From: Symsagittifera roscoffensis
Taxonomy: Eukaryota; Xenacoelomorpha; Acoela; Convolutidae
NCBI RefSeq assembly: GCF_963678635.1
Contig: NC_087066.1
Span: forward strand, 61,928,054 to 61,992,053
Length of the DNA stretch: 64,000 bases
Direction of reading: 5' to 3'
How positions within the stretch are numbered: the stretch's first letter is position 1; every line of letters begins with the position of its first letter. The notes beneath the pieces are model-generated. The model saw nothing but the letters and a program-made list of their open reading frames with translations. It had not been told where the DNA came from and did not search any database. The position numbers and the translations under genes were made by a program. This document shows, piece after piece, positions 54,563-63,900 of this stretch.

Positions 54563-55447
54563 CAAACTATCTTAAAATCAGAATGATTTCGTTGGCGGTC
54601 ATAGTCATTGTCGAACGACAACTGACAACGTCATGTCGACGATTCTAGCTTCCTGGAGCTGTGTTCTCCAAGAACAGACAAAAAATGATGCTCGCCTAAT
54701 ACCAACGATCATCATCCATCCTTCATTACAGATAGAAGATGAAAAATTCAAAACTCTGTAAACCCCGGATGGGTGGAACTTGATCCAAACTGTATATTAT
54801 TATTGGTTATAAATTAGATATTTTATCCCTATAAAATATTGAAGACTAACGAATCACAATCCATCTAACTAACAAACCACTTATTTGTAGGTGCTGAAAC
54901 TACTTATAGTTTCAGCACCAGAGCATTCTGAATTTAACTTACAGCTTAGTTACCTTTTCCAAGAGACCAACTCGTAACAAACCAGTATACTCTAGATCTT
55001 TTGAGACTAAGAGATATAAGAGTAAGATTAAGATCGGTATTAGACTAAGAAGTTGCACGAATCTATCCGGCCGAAAATAAGATAGCGTGACGAGCAGACG
55101 GTGTACCTCATCTGAAATAACTCTTTGAATTAGACCTTCAGTCCCAACTCAATTGATCATTTCTGGTCTCCTCGGCTAGGTTTTAAACATTTTGGGTCAC
55201 CATCCGAAAAAATTATGGTTCGACAAGGAATGAGAAGAAAAATAGCTCGATTTATTTATGTTTCGAATGACTATTTCAATAGAGTGCAGTTTTCTCCTCG
55301 CGCTGAAATCTATCGCGCAAGGACTTCAACATTTTTTTCAACCAATGATTTTCGTCGGACTTCCGCTTTCATTATTTTCTTTAGAGATTTCTAAAGCATG
55401 TTTTATCCGCGTTAATCATCGTTAACCTAATTGGGGTTTTAATAATC

Positions 55448-55654
55448 ATGGCAGCAGTTGTTAGATCCCAGGTATTTATTTCTCATTCTGTTGAAAGATT
55501 TTGGTATCAAGGATCAGCTTCTTTTTATTTTCATCAACACGCTTGTTTTTACTTTCATCAATACTTTTTGAAGGTATGTAGAGCGCCGCTTTACGTTTGT
55601 GAAGAAACAATGTTGAGCAAAAATTATTTATTATTTCAATTTGGGTGTCAGTGA
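55448..55654 (+). CDS. 68-aa ORF of E4, unrecognised
   Basis: ATG to TGA: MAAVVRSQVFISHSVERFWY then a duplicated FYFHQ motif (FYFHQHACFYFHQY) from a 24-bp tandem repeat, ending LLFQFGCQ. It is the only unbroken version; E1-E3 carry TAA at codon 20. Aromatic and Cys-rich, no recognised domain. It could be chance. Confidence 0.3.
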   Translation: MAAVVRSQVFISHSVERFWYQGSASFYFHQHACFYFHQYFLKVCRAPLYVCEETMLSKNYLLFQFGCQ

Positions 55655-56504
55655 GTGTTTGGAAACAACGGGGATGTTACTCTTATCAGTAAACAAGGGA
55701 ACTAGGGGCGTTGTGTTAAATGACGAAGCTTTTTCTTATTTCACTTTTTTAGGCTTTTTTGCTGCATGCCATTGCCAACTTTTTATCAATTTTTCTCTGC
55801 TTTATTAGTGACTTTTGACAAGTTGCAAGCAACAATTGAAATGCTGCGAGGACGCGAGACTCCTAGTTAACAGATGAAGAGTTTGTTTTCATTAAAGCGG
55901 AAATTTCATTTTTTAAGCTTGTTTTGAAATTTTTTTTCCTAATTTCAATTTTGTTCCGATTTTCGTAACGAAAAAGAAAGTTTGTGCTCGAGGTGGGCTT
56001 TATTTTTGACGGACTAGCCATTTTTGACGGAAGTTCATACTATCAGCCAAAAAGTATTGATGTCCTGAGCTCAAATTTGAAAACAAAAAAGTTTTCCTTT
56101 GATCATTTTTCAAAAGTAATGAGGGTTTTAAGGTTGCCAATCTAGCCGTTTTATGAAAATTAACGCGCAATTTATTTCGCGCTTTTAACGCGTAAGTGGA
56201 GATTTAATCCCTTACAGAAAGCGTTCCAAATTGGTTGAAATAGGCCATTTGGCATAATTTCTACGTTACTTGGAGCAAACTCTCTCACTTTGTACTGAAT
56301 TTAAAGTGTGGGGGGGGGGGGGGGTGATTTACAGAACAAACTCAAAGTTTTTGAAATTAGTCTCTTGCGGGATGATGGAATTTCGGTCGCAGAAAGACTA
56401 TTTCGGCGACCCATTTCGGTCGCAACATGAGTCGTGGACCTCGACTCGAGTATTAGAAAACTTGAAAAAACCTTAAATTACGAGGCCAAATTGTGCATTC
56501 TCAG

Positions 56505-56845
56505 CATTGTAAGCGGAATCCACAACAGGCCAAAATGAAATTTGTCAAGGAATCCGCAACATTGCTACTTTTCTTTGAACTTCATTGCTGTTTTGGATTC
56601 CGCAAAAAAATACCTAAAACATTGTACCGCTCAAAATTTCTCCAAAAATCGGCGAAAATGCGGAATCCGCAACTGTATTTGCGGAATATAGACAGTTTGT
56701 GGAATCCACAAACAAATGATGGGACATTTGTATCGTTAAATTGAGCTGATGCGGAATCAGCAACTGTAATTGAAATCCGCAAATTATAGTCGGAATCCGC
56801 AAACTGTAAGTTGAATCCGCAAATTGTAAGTTGAAACCGCATTTT
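56505..56845 (+). repeat. GCGGAATCCGCAA minisatellite of E4
   Basis: Roughly ten interspersed GCGGAATCCGCAA-type motifs, closing with a regular run of about 23 bp (CAAATTGTAAGTTGAATCCG). This array is better kept than in E1-E3 and is the source of several short false frames. Confidence 0.75.
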
Positions 56846-56870
56846 GTTTACCGATTCCATTTACATATAT

Positions 56871-57419
56871 GTTTATATGTGGTAACGTTTTAAATTTTAT
56901 GTTTTACTTACTAGGTGTTCACCAGCAAGTTCAATCTCAGCTACGTTGATCAGCTACCACTTAAAGACGTGTCAATCTCAATTCCTGTCACTAACTTCGA
57001 TCTCAATTCATGTAACCCAACTTCGATCGAAATTCCTGTAACCCAACATCGTTCCTATATCCCAACTTCGAGCCTAATTCATGTCATCAATCTCAATTCC
57101 TGCAAATGTGAGCAAATTGAGCCAAATTTTGTAGTAAGCTTACATCTAAATTCATCAGTTCATTTCAATCAATTAAGTCAATTAATTAATTCAATTTTAA
57201 AAAAGTTTTTAGTTTAGCCTTTTTCGTGAACTTTCAAATTGTGAACATAAAATTTGATAAGGCAAAATTTTCGGGATTAGATATTTTTTTCAATTAACAA
57301 TAATTTCAGCTGTAGTTGTTCAAGTTTTGTTCTTTTTCATCAAAAACGTATTTACTCAAATTAGTTTCTTTTAATAGATAATCTACTCCTCAGGAGAAAA
57401 TCACACCAAATAGATAGTT
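56871..57419 (+). repeat. E4-B2 linker with 26-bp minisatellite
   Basis: 56950-57115 repeats a unit close to ACTTCGATCTCAATTCATGT with a period of about 26 bp, five to six times. Its minus-strand relative lies at 4380-4690. The frame 56915-57217 reads through the repeat (DLNSCNPTS.EIPVTQ) and begins at a non-ATG codon; I do not call it a gene. The remainder is AT-rich. Confidence 0.6.
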
Positions 57420-57905
57420 TACTCCCTATGAGCATCTTTGACGGCCGTTATAATTTTCAGACCATAACACATACTGCATACAGTGAACAGAATGAGTACG
57501 TCAAATTAGGGTTAATTCAAAGAGCTCAAAGAATAACAAATAGTTCAAAACAACAAACAGTCATAAAAAAAAACAGTCATAGCAACAAACTGCACGAACA
57601 GTTCTAATTGGTCATTCTGAATCATAGAAAAATCCTGGTCGGACTCAGGCATTATATATGGCATCGGATTGCGCTCGTGAGAAAAACTCTGTGTTCGTTG
57701 AACTTGAGAGATTTGATCAGAGTGCCCAGCTCACGGTCATTTTTCACTGGCAACAAATCCCATTTTCCTCGAGCACAGAATCCCAAGATTGAAGGCATGC
57801 AAAAAATCTAGAAGTTATACTGCCCGAAAATGTAGCAGCACACTGTATGGATGATAAACCAATGGCCTTTCTGGTTACTGGTGTAGCTGGAACCAATATG
57901 AAAGT

Positions 57906-58142
57906 TTGTCCCGTTTTTTTCCTCATCCAGCCAAGGCATCTTTTTATTGTCTGAAATGTCGCAAAATATTGGCTAATTGGCTGAGTGATATCACTCAGAT
58001 CGCAGCTGATTTCATTCCCAAACGAAGACAAGAGAATAAATCATGTTTATTTTTGGAAAATAACAAAATTGAAACAAAAAGCGACATACCAAAAAATCTT
58101 CTTCAGCAAACTCCGCCAGAACAGAAGGCACTCTCAAGGTGA
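57906..58142 (+). CDS. 78-codon open frame in B2, candidate exon
   Basis: SRFFPHPAKASFYCLKCRK, then ILANWLSDITQIAADFIPKR and ENNKIETKSDIPKNLLQQ, ending at TGA within CTCAAGGTGAC, a possible donor (AAG|GTGA). It overlaps the frame at 58091-58282. In B1 the start differs by base changes and the B1-specific segment lies just upstream. Unrecognised. Confidence 0.35.
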   Translation: MSRFFPHPAKASFYCLKCRKILANWLSDITQIAADFIPKRRQENKSCLFLENNKIETKSDIPKNLLQQTPPEQKALSR

Positions 58143-58282
58143 CATCCACATTTTCGATGGAATTCATCCCAGCAAATGCTCGTTTCTTCGAGCAAGCGAA
58201 TTTCAGACAATCAACACAAAAATTTTCTCCGGCGCGCTTTGTCGATCCTAGCTTTAATAACAACTTAGAATACGCTGTTTAA
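58091..58282 (+). CDS. Candidate exon in B2 (63 codons)
   Basis: The B2 counterpart of 34917-35108, open to TAA 58280-58282. Differences from B1: Arg for Ile, Thr for Val and Asp for His. Followed, as in B1, by GAATACGGTAAGTACC. Confidence 0.35.
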   Translation, partial: KKSSSANSARTEGTLKVTSTFSMEFIPANARFFEQANFRQSTQKFSPARFVDPSFNNNLEYAV

Positions 58283-58770
58283 TTAGAATACGGTAAGTAC
58301 CTCAACGGCATATCTACCACGGCATTGAATTTTATGGCATCGGATTCTGCTTGTCATAAAAAAAAACAAGAATCACTTGGTTAAATTTTCAGGATATCAG
58401 ATGAAATCGATGATCATACAGATTATCAAGATATATGGATGTAATTAATTAGTAGATTAGTTACACATTTGATTAGTTACATGTTATTTTTACCTCTATT
58501 AAACCGTTGATACATGGAGCAAACTTCAGGAAAATTTCACTTTCTGACGACTCAAAATAATCAAGCCGACTCAAAATATCTTCCTGCGGTTTTTTCTCCT
58601 TGTTTTTTGACCTTGGGCTCTAAAGGGTTTCGGCATCCTTAATCATGAAATTTATTAACTCGTCTGGCTCTTGTTTCCTTGGATCACCTTGTGACTCGTT
58701 TCTCAAATCTGAGTACTTAACGTATAAACTGTCACTGCATGATGGTCTCATACCCGCAGTATTCTGAGGT

Positions 58771-59133
58771 TTGTCGACCGAACGAACTGTGCACTGGGAC
58801 ACGAAAGGGTCGTTGATGATGAAAGTCCCTTTTTTGACACTCCCAGCATGTTCGGAAAAGACCATCGAGTCCCGATGCAGCCGTCTGCAGTTGAACGATA
58901 TCTTCTCCTTTCTCGAAATTCGCCTTCTGCTGATGACACAAGTATTATTGTGTTTGTGGGTTTTTCTTATAGTCCAAGCTGCTGCGTTTTCTTTTCTGTT
59001 TTCTAGGACGCTGAAGATTTCAATTCCCGGCCAATCAGATCATTTAATCTTTACGCTGATTAATGATAAATTTACAGCACTTTCCCAGATGGAAGTGACG
59101 GCATCGATGACTTGTACTTTTTCCTTTACCTGA
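58771..59133 (+). pseudogene. B2 counterpart of the acidic frame, shifted
   Basis: A 4-bp loss after HWDTKG moves the sequence into another frame that happens to run 120 codons. The B1 frame (35597-35836) is the more protein-like. The minus strand is also open here (58620-58865), so the strand is uncertain. Confidence 0.35.
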
Positions 59134-59411
59134 AAAGTTCTACTTAGCATGATGACAAGGATGAAATACTCTGATATGACTGAATTGAGGAACAATTAAA
59201 AGGATGAAATAAAATGAATCTTGATCAAGAATTGAATAATGACAATGCATCATTGATAATGACGGATTCACTGATAAGAGCTGCACTGTCTAGTTCCCCA
59301 TATCAGTGAAGCTTTCATTATCAATCAACCGTTTTATCTTCATGTAGTCATTATTGCATAGCATGCATAACAGTCATTATCAGTCATTATGGCATAGATG
59401 CTACAGTCGCC

Positions 59412-60098
59412 TTGCGTCCTAAAAAGAGAGGAAACTATTCCTTTGCGGACTCTTATCTAAATCCTGGTGTTTCGGTTAAGTTGGTGCTGATAAGTGATGG
59501 GAGCTTGGCCGCTAAATTGGAATCATTTCATTCTCATCTTCTGCTCAAACATGGTTGCACCTTTCATTTTTCATCCGAATCCTGTAAAAACTTACGGAAT
59601 CAAGTAAAATGTAGAATTTCGAAAGCTCATGTTCAGTGCCTTCCAGTTCTCCATCACCATTTGCTGAGCCTTCTAACATCCCTGTACCTCCGTCACCACT
59701 CGCAGCAACAGAGACGACATCATTTGCTGCTCCGACACCAGAACCCTCTTGCGAGCACCCCCGCGACCTTTCGCCTCGCCAATTCCGCCGACATATCGGC
59801 AATCACATACCCCTCTTCGACGTTTCTACTCAGGCGTCTCGATGGTACATCAGTGCCAGCCTCAGCAGTATCAGCCATATCCATCCTACCTGGATTCCTA
59901 TATGTCGGCATCACCGTATCCGATTTTTCCATGCCATCGGCGTTTCCCCACTATCGAAAAACTGAAAGACAAACGCATGAGCACGGGAGGCAAACCTACA
60001 CTCGCACGGAACCACAAGACCACAGAAACGACGAGCAGACAGAAAACCGCAAAAAAGATCATACACAGCCAGACAATAGAGGCGAAACTGTAAGTTGA
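59412..60098 (+). CDS. Longest ORF of the window (228 codons), GC-richer part of B2
   Basis: The first codon is TTG (LRPKKRGNYSFADSYLNPGV). It runs through His/Ser/Arg-rich sequence to a Glu, Arg and His-rich end. Two other plus frames (59636-59965 with PSSSPSPFAEPSNIPVPPSP; 59749-60093 with QCQPQQYQPYPSYLDSYMS) and minus frames (59545-59802; 59720-59932) overlap it. The patch has clearly higher GC than its surroundings, which suggests former exon DNA. The correct frame cannot be chosen from the two copies, because nearly all differences change residues in every frame. Confidence 0.35.
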   Translation: MRPKKRGNYSFADSYLNPGVSVKLVLISDGSLAAKLESFHSHLLLKHGCTFHFSSESCKNLRNQVKCRISKAHVQCLPVLHHHLLSLLTSLYLRHHSQQQRRHHLLLRHQNPLASTPATFRLANSADISAITYPSSTFLLRRLDGTSVPASAVSAISILPGFLYVGITVSDFSMPSAFPHYRKTERQTHEHGRQTYTRTEPQDHRNDEQTENRKKDHTQPDNRGETVS

Positions 60099-60415
60099 AG
60101 AAATATTTTGAAAAGCAAACACAATATACAAGCATAAAAATTTTTGGTGGACCATACATTGAAACTCATTAAACTCAATTTTAGCAACCTGTAAAAGCCT
60201 ACCGAGCCGAAAAACCGATAATAAACAAGACTCTCAAAGAAGCCAAGCTGTAGTACATGCTGTAGTACATACGGTAATTTCTGTAGTCCAGGCGTTTGTC
60301 AACATAGAGGAGAAAACGAGAACGATACGGTGGAGCTGAGCATAGAACCAGCAGCCTGTAAATACTTTTCAAATCTAAAACACTGAGTTGATGCAAAAAA
60401 TACTGATGACTCGAT

Positions 60416-60763
60416 TTGATGACTCGATTGCACAGTGTCAAATTCTGGCATCTCCCACAAAACTCCAGTCTCGCTAGAGCAGGGTATGAAATTGTACTAT
60501 GCGGAGGCCAGAATCCATTTAAAGAGGAGCAATATGAACTAATGAACTATGTTGTTTATCGGGCTTTTCAGGACACCAAAAACCTGGTGACGACTCAACA
60601 GTTTTTCGTCGAACCATTTGGGAACGCGGTGTTCCGGTTTGCTCCACTAGTTGATCAGTTCAAACGCCAAGTAGATCAATCGATAAAAGTTTTTCTTCCA
60701 AAGGAATTTATTTATCAAAAAACAAACCGACGTGGAATCACATGTAATCATTTTAATACATAG
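60416..60763 (+). CDS. 115-codon open frame in B2
   Basis: SLARAGYEIVLCGGQNPFKE, EEQYELMNYVVYRAFQDTKN, then FAPLVDQFKRQVDQSIKVFL and a basic end. It starts at a non-ATG in-frame codon. B1 is shifted after residue 63. The sequence is convincingly protein-like and may be one exon. A following stretch (SLALKVARFMPLSTNP and KSLQKLDGYTYEEVLLAV, about 60796-60939) probably belongs to the next exon. Family not recognised. Confidence 0.4.
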   Translation: MMTRLHSVKFWHLPQNSSLARAGYEIVLCGGQNPFKEEQYELMNYVVYRAFQDTKNLVTTQQFFVEPFGNAVFRFAPLVDQFKRQVDQSIKVFLPKEFIYQKTNRRGITCNHFNT

Positions 60764-60936
60764 ATTAGCATCATAAATCTGGAAAACCCGAAGCGCTCTC
60801 TCGCACTTAAGGTTGCGAGGTTTATGCCTTTGTCTACCAACCCTACGTTCGAGATGGAGAAGCTGAAGAAGCAAGCTTCAAAAAGTCTCCAGAAATTGGA
60901 CGGATACACCTACGAAGAGGTTTTATTGGCAGTGCG

Positions 60937-61146
60937 ATGAGAAGATTCTCAACGTTACGTTCGATAGATGCAGCGCTAATAGATCTTCGTTCAGCAGATG
61001 ACTACTTCCAAATGAGCTGTCAAGTAAAATTACAAACTTTTATTCAAAGCCGAAATGGGCAAGAAGTTGACATGTTGGTGATTACCACGGCAAGGTATTC
61101 ACCAACAGCAAGACCGAACAGTACTGCCTCCAACCAGGAATTCTAA
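60937..61146 (+). CDS. 69-codon open frame in B2
   Basis: MRRFSTLRSIDAALIDLRSA from ATG 60937, then DDYFQMSCQVKLQTFIQS, ending at TAA. It overlaps the end of the KLDGYTYEEV stretch by a frame change. In B1 (37770 on) changes including AAAAAATTTAC break it. Possibly an exon fragment. Confidence 0.3.
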   Translation: MRRFSTLRSIDAALIDLRSADDYFQMSCQVKLQTFIQSRNGQEVDMLVITTARYSPTARPNSTASNQEF

Positions 61147-61238
61147 GTGAATACGTATTGCAAATTGCGAATCCTCCTAGGCGATTGATCGACCCTTGAA
61201 ATGAAGACTGCACGTTTCATAAAGCGAACGTTTTCCAG

Positions 61239-61385
61239 GTTGGTTTAGCCATCCAGAAGAAAAACGAGGCCAATATGAAGATCATAGTTTCCAGTTTAGG
61301 TGAAAGAACAGTCATTATACAAGCCATGAGAGATATTATACCTTTCGAGCAAATGCGCTTTGACCATGGAGACAAAGTTTCTTAA
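61239..61385 (+). pseudogene. Terminal exon of the B gene, nonsense in B2
   Basis: As 38070-38240 but codon 49 is TAA instead of CAA, shortening the protein by eight residues (ALIDDNS end lost). Also His for Tyr and Ser for Ala just upstream. Confidence 0.45.
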
Positions 61386-61608
61386 GCGTTAATTGACGAC
61401 AATAGTTAAATGGATTTTAGTTTTTCTACAAAATTTTAAACTCTTTTCGGGAACGGTTCATCATTTTTCGAATCAATTTAGAATTTATAACAGTTTGCAT
61501 TTGTTTTCTTGATTTTATATTTCAAACCTGTTCTAATTTATGTTTAGATTAAGTTCAGATTTGGTTTTTTTGCTTCAAAGTTATATTTTTTTACGACAAG
61601 AGAGAATT

Positions 61609-63040
61609 TTTTTTTTAGACATTTATGAGGTTTAATTTAACATAAGTATAGCCACTACGACTACTGAAACATTCAATTCAACTCCGAAAAAAACTCATAA
61701 TAAACCAACTAAAGCGTAAAGTTGTTCAGCAAGCGTGGTTAAGGGATAATTGATCAAGCTTTTTTTTCGACCATTTTATTTTAAAAAAACGGATCTCAGC
61801 TGGAATGTAAAAATTGTGAAAAAAGAGAAATGTGCTGGAATGAGAAATTTCAGAGTCCGATTAAATAATTATTAGGGTAAAATAACTCTAAATGAGTTAA
61901 CGTTCAAATTTTTACTAGCTTCAGAATTTGAATATATGGCTGCTATAAATCAAACTGCATTTACATTCAAGGGCAATTACGAATTGATTCACAATATGCC
62001 ATAAGGTTAAATTTACAACTACGATCATTGGTCAGTTTTAATCCATCTTAATGAAAATAGAATCAGTTCTTATAAAAAAGAGCTTAATTTATAAAATTTA
62101 GTTTAGCCCGGAAGTCAAACAACAACATTGTTAGTTTTTTTATATCCCTAGGCCTTTTCTTAATTTCTTATGCAATTCAAACTAATCGAGTTGTTTGGTT
62201 TGACCGTTTGAATTGGTTGCGCTAAACCGCGGGTGTGACTGTTTTTGACACGACTCTAAAGATTCGACTCAAAACTGTTTGTGATTTGAAAACTAAAATT
62301 GAAAATCAAGTTTTTTTCAACAGAATCTATAATTTCTGGAAGGGTATATCCCCGAAATTAGTTAAGTAATGATTTAAAATTTATTCGTGGATTCCACTGA
62401 CAAAAGTTAAGTATTTGTTCATAATTTCTGCATTCGTATAATCTAGCTCAAGGCTGCTGGGTTTTCAAAGTGACTGTTTCAATCAAATGTTTCAATTTAT
62501 TTACATTCTAAAATGGTATATTCACGAATTTAGTTAAGTAATGATTTTAAAATTGATCGTGGAGTCCACTGACAATGGTTATGTAAATGTTCTAATTTCT
62601 AGAATAATCTATTGAAAATTAAACCAATCAGAACTCCCGAAAAAACACTGAGGTGATGATAGTGATGAAAAAATTTGTCATTCTTATATAATTAACAGTT
62701 TTTCTTAAATCTAAATCTAAATTCTACTTAGTCAAGGTTCTGATTAATAGGAATAGTTTTCAATTCGTCATTTTTCTTGAAAGTTTTTAAACTTAGATTC
62801 AATTCAACTAGAAATATTATTCTACAAATCCTCTCAGAAATAAAAAAAAAGTCAACCAATTTGATGAGACAAACTTTTCTCTTTTTTAATCAAAATGGCA
62901 GAAGTGTTCAATACTTTTTTGAATGAATTCAGATATTTTTTCGTTTTTTAGAGAAGGTAACTCATACCTACTCTAAGCTGGTAGTAAGATACCGATTTGG
63001 TTGAGCATGTGGGAATGAACTACCCCGATACTTCTTACTC
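61609..63040. other. Right flank without supported gene
   Basis: AT-rich. Two diverged copies of an approximately 80-90 bp unit lie at about 62340-62425 and 62510-62595. They share TTAGTTAAGTAATGATTT and a GTGGA.TCCACTGACAA segment that is the reverse complement of the dispersed repeat at the window start. Nothing else is recognised. Confidence 0.6.
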
Positions 63041-63043
63041 TAG

Positions 63044-63157
63044 ATATGTAGTCAACCAATCAACGATTTCCTCTCTCCTTGGGATAAAGCAGGATCCGCC
63101 GAAAACCCCTTCACAATAGATGAAGATGAGGGTTTCCAGCTCCACAACAACCATTAG
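63044..63157 (+). CDS. Possible small terminal exon
   Basis: After the acceptor-like CTTCTTACTCTAG the frame gives 37 codons to TAG: SQPINDFLSPWDKAGSAENP then FTIDEDEGFQLHNNH. It is acidic and more GC-rich than the flanks. No partner exon upstream is evident. Could be chance. Confidence 0.25.
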   Translation: MCSQPINDFLSPWDKAGSAENPFTIDEDEGFQLHNNH

Positions 63158-63484
63158 AGCCTCGTCCAGCTCTGCGTTCTATAAAGAACCTCCAGAACTC
63201 TTAACAGCTCTTTGATTGATTTTTTTGTAAATAATTGATGTTTGATATTTCTTTCGTTTTTCGTAATTAACTCCTCAATTTCATTTTAACTAAGTGAAAA
63301 GATGAAAAATTCAGGATAAACCATTGAAAAACAATTAGAACTTAATTAAGTGCCCGAACTTTGCGCATATGTTAAAACACTTGATTAATTTTTGCACACA
63401 TTTTAGAAAATAACACTAAAATCCTTGTACACTATTAGAAAACTTTTTTTGGTTTTCACTCCGTGTCAAAAAACCTCGGAAACT

Positions 63485-63900
63485 CATTGCATTTTGTAGA
63501 AAAAAGTGAAAAACTTTCTACATATTGTCAAAAAAAATGAAACACTTTTAGCTTTTTGCCAAAAATTGAAACACCTTTTGTATTTTGTCAAAAAAAAGAA
63601 ACACTTTTTGCTTAATGCCAAAAAAAGTGAAACACTTTTCACATATTACCAAAAAAAAAGTGAAACATTTTTTGCAGTTTGTCAAAAATGCGAAAAACTT
63701 TTCGCATATGACAAAAAAAATTGAAACTTTTTTCTCATTTTGTCAAAAAATATGAAACACCTTTTGCATTTTGTCAAACAATTTCCAACATTTTTTGCAT
63801 TTTGTAAAAGAGATCAAATTTTTTTCAGCATTTTGTCAAAAAAAATGTCTAAAAAATTTTTTAGAAAATGTCTAAAAAAATTTTTACCATCTTGTCAAAA
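63485..63900 (+). repeat. 33-bp minisatellite with an open frame
   Basis: About 12 degenerate units near AAACACTTTTTGCATATTGT with CAAAAAAAG between them. The period is usually 32-34 bp, so frames 63506-63724 and 63740-63934 read as repeats of about 11 residues (ETLFAFCQKK-like). Repeat structure explains the open frames; no gene is claimed. Confidence 0.8.

Larger units (their letters stand above)
45365..54740 (+). repeat. Tandem array of a 1208-bp T-D unit
   Basis: The 76-aa ORF starts at 45876, 47084, 48292, 49500, 50708, 51916, 53124 and 54332, always 1208 bp apart. Inner units begin near 46568, 47776, 48984, 50192, 51400, 52608 and 53816. They differ by only one to three bases each (examples: 48049, 49887, 50849, 52964, 53282, 53537 and 53569). 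The first T (45365-45655) is more diverged and lacks 10 bp near 45597. Within the last unit, at about 54740, the sequence switches back to the E-linked type of D. The unit joint is AGATATAAGAGATAAGTCT. Confidence 0.95.
54891..56870 (+). repeat. E module, copy E4
   Basis: Hairpin 54891-54918 (loop CTTA), bulged hairpin 55053-55093, open 68-aa frame 55448-55654, GT2/G15 run ending 56324, and the most complete GCGGAATCC minisatellite (56505-56845). Unlike E1-E3 it is not followed by T but by unique sequence and B2. It keeps the E right end that is also seen inverted at 4380-5130. Confidence 0.85.
38452..61608 (+). repeat. Mega-unit 2 (A2 - X9 - 1208-bp array - E4 - B2)
   Basis: The second occurrence of the A...B arrangement. 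It contains a single X, the 1208-bp tandem array and one E. Its X, T and first D are more diverged from mega-unit 1 than the copies within mega-unit 1 are from each other, so the mega-duplication is older than the local amplifications. Confidence 0.75.
57420..61608 (+). repeat. Segmental duplicate B2
   Basis: Counterpart of B1 at an initial offset of 23621 bp. B2-specific lesions include the 58-bp loss near 57653, the 4-bp loss near 58807 and the nonsense codon at 61383. B1-specific ones include the 5-bp loss near 36546 and the extra T near 37433. Neither copy looks functional as a whole. Confidence 0.8.

Noticed and set aside
45365-54740. CRISPR or bacterial repeat system
   Set aside because: Units are 1208 bp and near-identical along their whole length, with no spacer pattern; the rest of the window is eukaryotic in character.
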